NCBI RefSeq assembly: GCF_014898815.1
Contig: NW_026515543.1
Coordinates: forward strand, 4,340,001 to 4,404,000
Reading direction: 5' to 3'
Length of the DNA: 64,000 nt
Source: Panonychus citri
Taxonomy: Eukaryota > Arthropoda > Arachnida > Trombidiformes > Tetranychidae
Positions within the stretch are counted from its first letter, which is position 1, and each line of letters opens with the position of its first letter. A model generated the notes under the pieces. The model was not told the DNA's origin. It saw only the letters and a list, made by a program, of their open reading frames with translations, and did not search any database. The position numbers and the translations under genes are program-made. Shown in pieces: positions 11,617-25,700 of this stretch.

Positions 11617-12137
11617 TTACAAAGCTCCACATGATACCAATAATTGTTCAAGTTCACCTTTATTATCCAAAGCAACGGTATCATCACAACCTCCAATAAA
11701 TTTACCATCGATGAAAACTCTTGGAACCTAAAACAATTGGGAAGCAGAAAACAAAAATCACCAGCTGATTAACAATCAAATAATCATAACAATCAAAGTT
11801 CAATATTCTCACAGGGTTTGAGTAAATGTGAGATTCAAGTTGATGATTAATTTTTTTCCATTAGACAAAAATGAAAGCTTACCGTTGATCCTCCAGTAAT
11901 TTCCTTTAGATAGGCTTGAATACTTGAACAATCAGGTCGCTTTTCAATCTCGATGATCTCCAATTGATCGGGTTTAATTGGGTACTTGGTTAGAACTGCT
12001 TTCGCCCGTTTACAAAAAGGACAATAGGTTTTGGAAAACACCACAACTTTTGATTTAGCGATGGTTGTATCAACCAGAATTTTAATTCCTTCGTCCATGA
12101 CTGTTGGTGTTCCTGGTCGAGCAAGAAATGATCCCAT
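11617..12137 (-). CDS. Dithiol glutaredoxin (class I, CPFC active site)
   Basis: Two exons, 12137-11883 and 11727-11617, joined GT-AG in phase, give 121 residues. The active site is KTYCPFCKRAK with catalytic Cys39 and Cys42, as in animal Grx2-type dithiol glutaredoxins (CPYC/CPFC). The rest of the glutathione-binding groove is present: the cis-Pro region STVPRVFIDG spans the splice junction, followed by KFIGGCDD, the GG-x-D-D loop. Glutaredoxins use glutathione to reduce protein disulfides and mixed disulfides. The N-terminus MGSFLARPG has Gly at position 2, a possible myristoylation context (inference), and no mitochondrial presequence is evident. The start is the first ATG after an in-frame upstream break. 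Confidence 0.93.
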
Positions 12138-13783
12138 CTACGTATCAAAGGAAGGTATTTATTACAATTTCAACAGTTTCTCTGTAATTAAATGAGTGAA
12201 CAATCAGATAAAATTAGTGAGCAATTAATTAGTGGAGATAAACATTAATCAATTTGATAAACAAAAGAGGGATTATTGAATCAACAAATTGAATGTGTTG
12301 TTACCTAGTAACTGGAATTATAATTCATTCATTCATTCACCCGGTTACTTTAAAATTCAATTGTGATTTTAAATTAATTGATTACAATTGATTGGAACAA
12401 TTTAATAGACTCGATTTCTTTTCATTAGAACTTCATGAAAAGTTCGGTCATTCATTTTCTCAATTTCTTCTAATAAGAATAATCTTGTAATAAGACAATT
12501 TGATTAATGTTATCGAATTCTTATTAATCATAGTTATCAAGGATTAAAAGGTTAATTAGAAATTATTTCGAAAATGATGTTTAACATAATAGATTAACAT
12601 TTAAAGATCAATTGTTATTAACGGATAAGAGGATCATGTGAAAATTTAGATAATTTGAAAAGTGATAACAATTATAACTCTTGTTAATGTTATTAATTGT
12701 GATCGTAAATATTTAGTTACTGTTTAATTATTTTTCATCATTTTGGAAACAAATTAATGTCAATTTCTCTCTTTCTTTCTCTGTACTTTCCTAATTCAAA
12801 GGCAAAATATTTAACCTACCTTCAATTGAAAGATATTTTCATGTCATAGTCATCGATAACTATCTTTGCTTGATTACATATTCACAATTAACGAAAAGCT
12901 CAAAAATCCATTTCCACCTTTAAGAAAATAAAGTTAATTTTTTGGATGATCAGCGACAATTTCAACTAATCTCTTAATGATTTGGTCAAATCCTTCGTCA
13001 GCATAAATTGAATCTCGTCCTGAGTATAACCATAGTACTTTTCGAGAAGCTTTAAAAACTGTTTATAAGTTCCAATAGCCATTGGAAAGTGACCTGGACA
13101 CTATAATAGTGACTCGGACTACCAGATAATCCACTACCAATTTCTGCCTCAATTGAATAGTCAATCTCAGGTCTGACACAAATGAAAATGGTTACATTTT
13201 TTCATAAATATACTTCTGAAAATCAGAGTAAATTAGTTAATTTTCAACAATAATGTGATTACAATTAACTTACCTGTTCAGCATTTTCTCACATCCACCT
13301 AGACCTTCAATGTTAATAAAATCAAGATCACCGACACAATAAAGACAAAGGATGAACCATTTTGGATTAGGTAATTAAGATTTTGATACCTTCAGAACAA
13401 GTTAAACTTTCATTAAAAATACTGAAAATGACTCTTATCAATAACGATAAAGATTCATCACATTGAATAATTACATGAAACAATCTCAAAAAGATCTGAG
13501 GACAAAGAAGATAAAAAAACAATTAACTAATTAAAGTTGAGAGACAAAGAGAAAAGAAAAATAATTTTTTCATTTTCTATTCTATTCGCGCCTTTGGAAG
13601 AGAAAGCAGCTCCATCTGTTGGCGAATAGAACATAGGGTTGGAATATTCTCTCACTCTTGTTGTTTTCTATTCTCATTTCATTTCATATGGATGAACTTT
13701 TCTTTTGTAATCATCATCATCCAACATCATCTTTCTAATTAATTATAGTTTAATAAAAATCATGTTATGTATTGTGTCACATT
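12138..13783. other. Divergent spacer between glutaredoxin and dynein heavy chain
   Basis: Contains the promoters of two oppositely transcribed genes. At 12941-13425 a minus-strand trace of coding-like sequence is annotated separately. A GC-richer patch just upstream of dynein (about 13585-13640, with a GCGCC core) may be its promoter region; no TATA or initiator is claimed. Confidence 0.5.
12941..13425 (-). pseudogene. Unrecognised coding-like fragment, possibly a decayed gene
   Basis: Minus-strand reading gives stretches with protein-like composition. An upstream block at about 13380-13273 reads WFILCLYCVGDLDF and ends in a clean CAG|GTAAGT donor. A downstream block at about 13095-12950 is open in two frames, for example PGHFPMAIGTYKQFLKLLEK in one frame and GFDQIIKRLVEIVADHP in another. 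The blocks cannot be joined into one long ORF without a frame change or an extra weak splice site. No family is recognised. It could be a degraded gene, a gene with small exons, or chance. Confidence 0.2.
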
Positions 13784-16700
13784 ATGAATGACAGTTTGGA
13801 TCCAATTTCCACCATTGGTGGTGGTGGTGGTGGTTCCGGAGGTGATTCACTTCCCTCCGCTTCTGATCCAACCACCGTTCAATTGCCAACAATTGAAGTC
13901 TCAACCCTAGTCACCTACATAAAGGAAGTCGTTGCTCCTGCTTTAGAAGGGCGAGCATACGTTCATCCATCTTTAGTAAATCTACTTGATCGTTCAAGTT
14001 CACAGGAAAAATTGAAAAAATTTATCACCGATACTCAAGTAAAATCCATCTTAATTCAAAGATTCTCCAGTAAAGGTAAAAGATGACTAATATATTCTTC
14101 TCTTTTTTTCTTTCTCTCTTTTTCTCTTTCTCTCTGATTCTCATAGAGGGTATTAAAAGAGCTGACATTCTCAAGCAACTGTTGTTTGTTTTCTCTAATT
14201 TAATGATTTATTTTTCACTTGTATTTGTTTTCTTTTATCTACAGAGGATGAAGAAGTATCTGAACATAGCTCAGAATCTAGTGACAATGTCGCTTTTTCC
14301 ATTACCGAGGAGGCCAGTTACTCTAACCCCCGGGTAACTGGACATTTGTTAATCAAAAAATCTCCAGTCTTAGAGGCTGACAAAAATATTGCCAGTCAAT
14401 TGTTGTACATGTATTTGGATAATACAAATGTCTATGAGACTCTTCATTATTATGTTAGCTCTGGTATTGGGCCAGTTTTTAAGTCATATGTTAGGGAAAC
14501 TAAAAGGGCAGAAAGGTAAGGTCTTCACATTATTGAAACAAAGAATTACAATCTACCCCTTTCAAGGGCTTACCTTATGTGAATATAATCACTGATTTAT
14601 TTTGATTAATCATCTACTTTCTTTGGGCGTTTATTTTGTATTTAAATTTTATAGAGACGGTGATAAAATGGTCCCTTCCACCGAGAAGCGAATTGCTGAG
14701 TTGGAGATGAATTTATTACATTTACAACAAAACATTGATATTCCGGAGATTAATTTACAAGTTCACCCAACTGTAATAGCAGTGATGAAAAAATGTGCCG
14801 AAGAGGGTTGTAAAGCAACGGTAAATGATTTTGCCGATAAAATAGATGATTCAGTTTTCCTAAATCAATTACAGAATCAGGTGAACCGGTGGATCAGAGA
14901 GATTCAAAAAGTGACCAAATTAGATCGAGATGCGTCCACAGGTACTGCTCTTCAAGAGATTAGTTTCTGGCTTAATCTGGAGAGAGCTTTACTTAGAATT
15001 CAGGAGAAAAGGGAAACTCCTGAGGTTGCCCTTACCTTGGACATCCTTAAAAAGGGTAAACGTTTCCATGCCACCGTTAGTTTTGATGCTGACACCCGAT
15101 TGAAAGAAGCTCTGGCCATAGTCAATGATTATAATCCATTGATGAAAGATTTTCCTCTCAACGATCTACTCTCAGCCACCGATTTAGACAAGATAAGATC
15201 AGCCCTTCAAATTATCTTTCATCATATGAAAAAAATTCGTAATACCAAATATCCAATCAAACGAGCTTTAAAATTAGTGGAAGCCATTTCAAGAGATTTA
15301 ATGACGCAGTTGTTGAAGGTACTGGGAACAAGACGAATGATGAACATTTCTTTTGAAGAATTTGAAAAACTAGTGAGTGCTTGTTCTGAAGTATTTGGAA
15401 CTTGGGATGATGAATATGATAAACTTCAAGGTTTATTAAGAGATATAATCAAACGCAAACGAGACGAAAATTTAAAAATGGCTTGGAGAATTAATTTGGC
15501 TCATAAAAAGCTTCAAACACGAGTTGATCAAATGAAGAGATTCAAACGTCAACATGAGCAACTTCGTGCTGTTATTGTTAGAGTATTGAGACCGGTATCA
15601 TCTTCTCATCGAGCTGCAATCACCAGTACCGAAGTCGATAAAGAGGTTGACATGGAAGAAAATTTTTCGGCTGAAGAAAATGCCGATCTCAATGCAATTG
15701 GTGAGGTTAATCTTGCCTATGAATTGGTTAAAGAGGTTGATCCATTGGATATAAGTAAAGAAGGAAGTGACTCATGGGAAGCAGCCTTGAAACGTTACGA
15801 AGAGAGAATAGATCGAGTTGAAGCTCGAATAACAGCAAAACTTCGTGATCAATTGGGAACAGCTAAAAATGCTAATGAAATGTTTCGCATTTTCTCTCGA
15901 TTTAATGCTCTTTTTGTTCGACCTCACATTCGAGGAGCCATTCGAGAGTATCAAACACAACTGATACAACGAGTTAAAGATGACATTGAAGCGTTACATG
16001 AGAAGTTTAAAATTCAATTTCTCCAAAGTAAGGCTTGTAAAATGTCCAAGGTTCGTGATATCCCACCAATCGCTGGAAGTATTTTATGGGCAAAGCAAAT
16101 TGAAAGACAATTATCTGTCTACATGAAACGAGTTGAAGACGTTCTTGGAAAGGGTTGGGAAAATCATGTAGAAGGTCAAAAGTTGAAAGCTGATGCAGAT
16201 TCTTTCAGAGTTAAATTAAACACTACACCAATATTTGAAGAATGGGCTCGAACTGTGCAACAAAGGCAACTTAATGTATCTGGTCGTATATTCAACATTG
16301 AATCAGTGAGATCTCGATCAGGTAAAAATAATGCACTCAAGTTACGTGTCAACTTTATGCCGGAAATAATTACCCTCGCCAAAGAGGTACGAAATTTGAA
16401 AAGTTTGGGTTTCCGTGTTCCTCTGGCAGTTGTTAACAAGGCTCACCAAGTGAATCAACTTTATCCTTTTGCAATATCTCTCATTCAAACAGTTAAATCT
16501 TATGAAAGAGCCTGTGAAAAGGTTGATGAGAAACCCACCGTCATCTTATTAGTAGTTGGGATGAAAAAAGATGTACAAACAATCCTATGTGAAGGTGTTT
16601 CTCTTGTCTGGGAATCTTATAAATTAGATCCATATGTTAAACGGCTCGCCGAATTTGTTCAAAATTTCCAAGAAAAAGTGGACGAACTTTTGATCACCAA

Positions 16701-19700
16701 TGAACACATCGAAATTGAGGTAAAAAGCCTTGAAACTTGTGCCTACTCATCAACAATCTTTGCAGAGATTTTAAATCGTATTCAAAAATCAGTTGATGAC
16801 TTAAGCCTTCACCGTTACTCTAATCTTAATCAATGGGTCAACAAATTAGACGAAGAAGTTGAAAAACGCCTTGCAGCTCGTTTACATGCCGGAATTAAAG
16901 CTTGGACTGCTGCTTTGGTTGGTCAAGAGAAAGATGATATGGATGTTATACCCGATACCGAAATTGTTGCCACTCCTGTTTGTAAAGCGGGTGGTGACCC
17001 GAAAATTCAAGCTCTTTACCATGAATTCCGGATAACAAATCAAGTCATGTACATCAGCCCATCCATTGAAGAGGCACGTTTCAATTTACTCCAACAACTG
17101 TTTGCTTGGGAAAACGTTGCTCTCCTACTTAATCGTATTGAATCAACACGTTACCAAGTTGGTTTGGATCGATCCTCTGTACCACAGTATCGAATGTTGT
17201 TGAAAAAAATGACCGATGGTCATACAGCAATTGAACAAGCTTATGAAGCGATTGAGGATAAAATTGAAAAAATGAAAGTTTATGTTGATCAATGGTTAAG
17301 ATATCAATCATTATGGGATCTTCAACCTGATATGCTTTATGCTCAATTGGGAGATGACATCTCAAAATGGATGAATACTCTTACCGAAATTAAAAAATCC
17401 CGATCCATTTTTGATACCACCGAAACTCGTAAAGAAATTGGACCAATCATCATTGATTATGCTAAAGTTCAATCTAAAGTTACTCTTAAATACGATTCAT
17501 GGCATAAAGAGGTTCTTTCTAAATTTGGTTCACTTCTTGGTAATGAGATGGTTAAAATGCACACTCTCATTTCTAAATCTCGTTCTGAACTCGAACAACA
17601 ATCAATCGATACAGCAAATACAAAGGAAGCAGTTACATTTATTACCTATGTTCAATCATTAAAAAGTAAAATGCGTCAATGGGAGAAACAAGTTGAAATT
17701 TACAAGGAAGGACAACGAGTCCTTGAACGACAAAGATTCCAATTCCCGACCAACTGGTTACACGTTGATAATATTGAAGGTGAATGGTCAGCTTTCAATG
17801 AAATAATGAGACGTAAAGATGCCGCTATTCAAGCACAAGTCGCAAGTTTACAAGTTAAAATTGTGGCTGAAGACAAATTTGTCGAGACTCGAACTACAGA
17901 TCTTCTTGTTGAATGGGAAAAAGGTAAACCGGTTGAAGGTTCATTACCACCCAATGATGCTACAGCTCGACTTCAGATGTTTGAAACTAAATTTACTCGC
18001 CTTCGTGAGGATCGGACAACGTTATGAAAGCAAAAGAAGCGTTAGAGTTACTTGAACCTGGTGCAGCTCCTGTTCTTGCCTCTGATGAGAAATTAGATGT
18101 TGCCCTGGAAGAGTTACAAGACTTGAAAGCAGTTTGGTCTGAATTGTCCAAAATTTGGTCTCAAATTGAAACTCTTAAAGAGTTACCTTGGCTTTCAGTT
18201 CAACCTCGAAAAGTCCGTCAAAGTTTGGACAATCTGATGAATCAATTGAAGGAAATGCCAGCTCGTTTCCGTCAATATGCATCTTATGAATATGTTAAAA
18301 GATTAATCCAATCTCACCTTAAAATTAACATGATCATCATTGAACTTAAATCAGATGCACTAAAAGAACGTCACTGGAAACAATTAACTAAACAATTACG
18401 GGTCCGTTGGGTGATTAATGATTTAACCTTGGGACAAGTTTGGGATGTCGATTTACAACTAAATGAATCAATTGTACGTGATGTTATTCTAATTGCTCAA
18501 GGAGAAATGGCCTTAGAAGAATTCTTGAAACAAGTTCGTGAAGCTTGGCAAAACTATGAGCTTGACTTGATTAGCTATCAAAACAAGTGTCGCCTCATCC
18601 GTGGTTGGGATGATTTATTTAACAAAGTAAAAGAGCACATCAACTCAATTACTGCAATGAAATTGTCACCCTATTACAAAGAGTTTGAGGAAGATGCTCT
18701 CGCCTGGGAAGAGAAACTTAATCGAATCAACGCTCTTTTTGATGTTTGGATTGATGTTCAACGCCGATGGGTTTACCTTGAGGGTATTTTCTCAGGTTCT
18801 TCTGATATTCAAGCTTTACTTCCTGTGGAAACTCAACGTTTCCATTCAATCAGTACCGAATTTTTAACACTCATGAAAAAGGTCAGCAAAAGTCCATTGG
18901 TAATGGATGTTCTCAACATTCCGGGTGTTCAAAAATCTCTCGAAAGATTAGCTGATCTTTTGGCTAAAATTCAAAAAGCACTTGGTGAATATTTGGAAAG
19001 AGAAAGATCATCTTTCCCTCGTTTCTATTTCGTCGGAGATGAAGATCTTTTAGAAATCATTGGTAACTCTAAAAATATTCCTCGACTTCAGAAACACTTT
19101 CGCAAAATGTTCGCTGGTGTTTCCTCAATCATTTTGGACGAAGATTCAACTTACGTTCTTGGTTTAAGTTCTAAAGAGGGTGAAGAGGTTCGGTTCGCAA
19201 CACCAGTCTCAATTAAAGATCATCCTAAAATAAATGAATGGTTGGCACTTGTTGAGCAAGAAATGAGAATAACTTTGGGTAAATTGTTAGCTCAAGCTGT
19301 CTCTGATTCTGCTTCATTCAAAACTGGTGACATCAATCCAGCTGATTACATGGAATGGCTTGATAAATATCAAGCTCAGATAGTTGTTCTAGCCGCTCAA
19401 ATTGGTTGGTCCGAATATGTTGAAAGTGTACTTACCACAATGTCAACCGAAGAAACTGGTGATTTAAAACCATTAGAAGAAGTGTTGAAATCGGTTGAGA
19501 AGACACTAGTTATTCTTGCTGATTCAGTTCTCCAAGAGCAGCCTGCCCTTCGTCGTAAAAAGTTAGAACATTTGATTACCGAGTTTGTTCACAAACGAGA
19601 TGTAACTCGATCATTGATCAGGAGAAAAGTAACTTCACCAAAATCTTTCCATTGGCTTAATCAGATGAGATTTTACTTTGACCCTCGACGTCCAAGTGTC

Positions 19701-22700
19701 CTTAAACAACTTTCTATTGTCATGGCAAATGCTAAATTCAATTATGGCTTTGAATACCTTGGAGTTCAGGATAAATTGGTTCAAACTCCTTTAACTGATC
19801 GATGTTATCTTACCATGACACAAGCATTAGAAGCACGACTTGGAGGTTCACCTTTCGGTCCTGCAGGTACCGGTAAAACGGAATCAGTGAAAGCTCTTGG
19901 AAATCAGTTGGGTAGATTTGTTCTTGTTTTTAATTGTGATGAAACGTTTGACTTTCAAGCCATGGGTCGGATTTTTGTTGGTCTTTGTCAAGTTGGTGCT
20001 TGGGGTTGTTTTGATGAATTCAATCGTTTAGAGGAACGTATGTTATCAGCTGTTTCTCAACAAATTCAGCAAATTCAGGAAACTCTTAAATCTAATCAAA
20101 ATCAAGATCGAACTGATCTAACTGTTGAACTGCTTGGAAAACAAGTTCGTATTGTCGCTGATATGGCCATTTTTATCACAATGAATCCTGGTTATGCAGG
20201 TCGATCCAATTTACCTGATAACTTGAAGAAACTTTTCCGTTCCCTGGCCATGAATAAACCTGATCGACAATTAATTGCTGAAGTGATGTTATTTTCACAA
20301 GGTTTCCGAACAGCTGAAAAATTAGCCAACAAAATTGTGCCTTTCTTTAAACTTTGTGATGAACAACTTTCAAATCAATCTCATTATGATTTCGGTCTTC
20401 GTGCATTGAAAAATGTCCTTGTTTCAGCGGGTAACATTAAACGAGACCGAATAGCCAAAATTAAGGAAGACATGAAAACTCGTGGTGATGCTGATCTCAT
20501 CGATGAGGCTCGAATTGCGGAAAAATTGCCTGAACAGGAGATTCTTATTCAATCAGTCTGTGAGACTATGGTTCCAAAACTGGTCGCGGAGGACATTCCC
20601 TTGTTATTTTCACTTCTATCTGATGTATTCCCAGGAATACCTTACACTCGAGCTGAAATGGCTCAACTTAAAGAACACATTGCAAAAGTCTGCCAAGAAA
20701 TGCATCTTATTTGTGGTATCGAAAAGGGTGACTCTAATGGTGAAAATGCTTGGATTGAAAAGGTACTTCAATTGTATCAAATATCTAATCTCAATCATGG
20801 TTTGATGATGGTTGGTCCAAGTGGTTCGGGTAAATCAACCGCTTGGCGAGTTTTGTTAAAAGCTCTTGAACGGTATGAAGGAATTGAAGGTGTGGCTCAT
20901 GTTATCGATCCAAAGGCCATTTCAAAGGAGGCACTTTACGGAAATCTCGATTCTAACACTCGCGAATGGACTGATGGTCTATTCACACACATTCTAAGAA
21001 AAATCATAGACAACATTCGTGGTGAGATTAACAAACGCCAATGGATCATATTTGATGGTGATGTTGACCCTGAATGGGTTGAAAATCTCAATTCAGTTCT
21101 CGACGACAATAAACTACTCACTTTACCAAATGGTGAACGTCTTAGTCTACCTCCTAATGTACGAATCATGTTCGAAGTTCAAGATCTCAAGTATGCAACT
21201 CTTGCCACCGTATCTCGTTGTGGTATGATTTGGTTTAGTGAAGATGTTTTGTCTACTGAAATGATTTGTGAAAACTTTTTCCTTCGACTTGCATCTGTTC
21301 CTCTGGAGGAAACGGAAGAAGATTCAACACCCTATGGAAATAAGAAGAAAAGATCAGAAACTGGATCAGATTTATCATCTTCTGATATCTTATCGCCTAA
21401 CATGCAAGTTCAACGTGATACCATTAACATACTTCGACCTTATTTCACCTCAGATGGACTTGTTATCCGAGCCCTTGAATTTAGTGCGACTCAAGAACAC
21501 ATTATGGACTTTACTAGACTTCGAGCTCTTAATTCCTTGTTCTCTATGCTCAATGAAGTGGTTCGTCGGGTCCTTAACTACAATCACAATCATTCCGATT
21601 TTCCTATGCCTTCAGAACAATTGGAAAGTTATATTTCCAAATCACTTGTTTACGCAATTTTGTGGTCATTTTCCGGTGATGCAAAACTCAAGTCTCGTTG
21701 TGATCTCGGTGATTTTATCCGAAATGTAACCACAATCCCATTACCACCTAACACAGCTTCATTACCAATAATTGATTATGAGGTGGCATTTAATGGTGAA
21801 TGGGCACCATGGCAAAATCGTGTTCCTCAAATCGAGGTTGAAACCCATAAAGTTGCCGCTCCTGATGTTGTTGTTCCAACTCTGGATACTGTTCGTCACG
21901 AGTCTCTACTCAAAACTTGGCTCGCTGAGCACAATCCTATTGTCCTTTGTGGTCCACCGGGTTCTGGTAAAACAATGACACTTTTCTCAGCCCTTCGTTC
22001 CCTCCCTGATATGGAAGTTGTTGGTCTCAATTTTTCCAGTGCTACTTCACCCGAACTATTATTGAAAACATTTGACCATTACTGTGAATATCGTAAAACT
22101 CCTAACGGGATTGTTCTTGCTCCCGTTCAACTTGGTAAGTGGTTGATACTTTTCTGTGATGAAATCAATCTTCCCGATATGGATAAATATGGTACTATGA
22201 GAGTCATCTCATTCCTCCGTCAAATGGTTGGTCATGGTGGATTTTACCGAACCACCGATCAGGCATGGATTCGTTTGGAAAGAATCCAATTTGTTGGTGC
22301 TTGTAATCCGCCCACTGATCCCGGTCGTAAGCCACTTTCTCATCGATTCCTTCGTCATGTTCCTGTGGTTTATGTTGATTATCCTGGAGAAACTTCACTC
22401 AAGCAAATTTATGGTACATTCAACAGAGCCATGTTACGTGTCATTCCACCACTTCGAGCCTACGCTGACCCATTGACCGCTGCAATGGTTGAATTTTACC
22501 TCATGTCTCAAGAACGATTTACCCAAGATATGCAGCCACATTATGTGTACTCTCCTCGAGAATTGACTAGATGGGTTCGAGGTATTTACGAAGCAATTCG
22601 TCCATTAGAAACACTTACAGTCGAAGGACTTGTTCGTCTTTGGGCTCATGAAGCTTTAAGATTATTCCAAGATCGTCTTGTTACCGACGAAGAACGTATC

Positions 22701-25700
22701 TGGACTGATGAAAATGTCGACATGGTTGCACTTAAACACTTTCCTAACATTGATCGTCGACAAGCTCTCGATCGACCAGTACTTTACTCCAATTGGACAT
22801 CGAAAGATTACATACCTGTCGACCGAGAAGAGCTTCGTGGTTTCATCAAAGCTCGACTCAAGGTATTCTATGAAGAAGAACTTGATGTTAAACTTGTTCT
22901 ATTCAACGAAGTGTTGGACCATGTGCTTCGTATTGATCGTATTTTCCGTCAACCACAAGGGCATGTTCTTTTGATTGGTGTTAGTGGTGCAGGTAAAACA
23001 ACTTTATCCCGTTTCGTAGCCTGGATGAATGGTCTCAGCATTTTCCAGATCAAAGTTCACAATAAATATACCGCTGCTGATTTCGATGAAGACTTACGAT
23101 GTGTACTTCGTAGATCAGGTTGTAAAGATGAAAAGATTGCCTTTATTCTCGATGAGTCAAACGTCCTCGATTCAAGTTTCCTCGAGCGGATGAATACTCT
23201 TCTCGCCAATGGTGAGGTTCCCGGTCTCTTCGAAGGAGACGAATTTACAACCTTAATGACCCAATGTAAAGAAGCCTCACAACGCGAAGGCCTCATGTTG
23301 GACTCTAACGAAGAGCTGTATCGTTGGTTCACACAACAAGTTATGCGAAACCTTCATGTAGTTTTCACCATGAATCCATCGTCTGAAGGGCTTAAAGATA
23401 AATCGGCAACATCACCCGCTCTTTTCAATCGTTGTGTCATCAACTGGTTTGGTGATTGGTCTGATGAAGCTCTTTACGAAGTGGGTAAAGAGTTTACAGC
23501 TAAGCTTGACATCGATCGACCAGCTTATCGTGCTCCAGAATACTTTCCCACCGCTTTCCCAGGAACTCCAATGCCAGCGACTCACCGTGTCGCTATTGTC
23601 AACGCTCTCGTTTATTTCCATCAAACTCTCCATTTGGCCAATAAACGCCTTCTCAAACGTGGATCTCGTATCACAACAATTACACCTCGTCACTATTTGG
23701 ACTTTATCAACCATTATGTCAAACTTTTCCATGAGAAATGTTCAGAACTCGAAGAAGAACAGTTGCATCTCAATGTTGGTCTATCAAAGATTCGAGAGAC
23801 AGTCGAACAAGTTGAAGAACTACAAAAATCGCTCGCCTTGAAAACAACTGAACTTGAGGCGAAAAACCAAGCTGCAAACACGAAATTGAAAGAAATGTTA
23901 AAAGACCAACAAGAAGCTGAAAAACGTAAACTCCAATCTCAAGACATTCAAGCTCAACTCAAAGTAAGTGATATAATCATAAATTAATCAAAACCTCAAA
24001 CTGATTCGATTAAACAATTTACTCAATAGAAACAAGAAGAAGCTATTCAAGAAAAACGATCAAGCGTCATGGCTGATCTATCGCAAGTCGAACCCGCCGT
24101 GGCAGAAGCTCAACAAGGTAAAGATAATTTCCCCAACATTTTATTGATTAATTGTCTCAGTCTTTTCACTAATACACTTTAACCATAAACCAACATCAAC
24201 TTTGATTGTTATTTCTGTTTATTATTTTATTTTTATTTACGTTTTTGTTTTTGTTTTTGTTTTTTTTATTTTTCAAATCATTTTATTTTTATGTTAATTC
24301 GTGGCTATTATTTATGATTTATTATTTTGGACGCAATCAAAACTTAAACCACAATCAATTTCCTACCTTAACTATTACGTAGCTGTGCAATCGATAAAGA
24401 AACAAAATCTTGTCGAAGTTAAATCAATGTCCAATCCTCCACCCCCTGTGAAAATGGCTCTTGAGTCGATTTGTTTGCTTCTTGGAGAATCGACATCTGA
24501 TTGGAAAGTTATCAGATCCGTTCTTCAACGGGATAACTTTATTTCCACAATTGTCAACTTCCACACAGATAATATAACGTAAGAACAATCAATTAATCAT
24601 TTGTTTCTTTATTTTTCTCCTCTCTTTGCTTCGCTATCTTATTACCTGACAAATTGTTGAACAATTCATTTGAGTAGCTGTGAAAGGTATTAAAAGGCAA
24701 CATTTAGTTGAAGTCAGGTCAATGAGTAATCCACCGATTCTCGTGAAAATGGCTTTGGAATCAATTTGTTTACTTCTAAACGAACAAGTTCTTGATTGGA
24801 AAGCAATTAGAACTGTTATCATTCGTGATAATTTTATCCCGACAATCCTCAAATTCAATACTGAAGGAATTGCGTAAGAAATTAACTAATTGTGTGATGA
24901 CCGATCTTTTTTATTTTCAATATTGTTTTCATTACAATTATCGTTGTTACTTTTCAATTAATTTCAATAGTTTGCTTTTTTTCATTATCATTTTTTTGCT
25001 CATCTTCCCCGTTATACATTTTCTCCATCTAATTTCCACTAATTGATTGATTTTACAGGAATGATATACGACAAAAAATGCGAACCAAATATCTGGAAAA
25101 TCCTGATTATAACTTTGAAAAAGTTAACCGTGCTAGTCTTGCCTGTGGTCCATTGGTCAAATGGGCGATAGCTCAGCTCAACTACTCGTCAATGTTGAAG
25201 CGTATCGAACCTCTGAGAAATGAATTGACCAGTTTACAATCAGAGGCTGAAAGTAATAAGAAAAAAGCTGCTGATATTGATTCAGTTATTGTTAATTTAG
25301 AAAAGTCAATTGCTTCATACAAAGAGGAGTACGCTAACCTCGTTAGTCAAGCTCAAGCCATTAAAGCTGATCTAGCCTCGGTTCAGGCTAAAGTTGATCG
25401 TAGTATTGCTCTTATCTCATCGTTAAGCTCAGAGCGGGAACGTTGGGAACTGTCTAGTGAAACTTTCAAACATCAAATGCAGACTATCGCTGGGGATGTG
25501 CTTTTATCATCAGCGTTCCTTGCTTATGCTGGTTACTTTGATCAACAATATCGTCAAAATTTATTCAATTCTTGGTGCACACATTTACAACAAGCTGCAA
25601 TCCTTTTCCGTCCTGATCTTGCTCGAACTGAATATTTATCAACAGCTGATGAAAGGCTAAGATGGCAAGCAAATTGTTTACCATCTGATGATCTGTGCGT

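Noticed and set aside
18005..18030. 26-nt micro-intron restoring the dynein frame
   Set aside because: GTGAGG...AAAG fits splice ends, but 26 nt is shorter than normal animal introns and removal would delete conserved residues; a missing base is simpler.
24383..24873. Exon B (or A) as a decayed duplicate exon
   Set aside because: Both copies keep length, phase, splice sites and the core motif with mostly conservative changes, which decay would not preserve.
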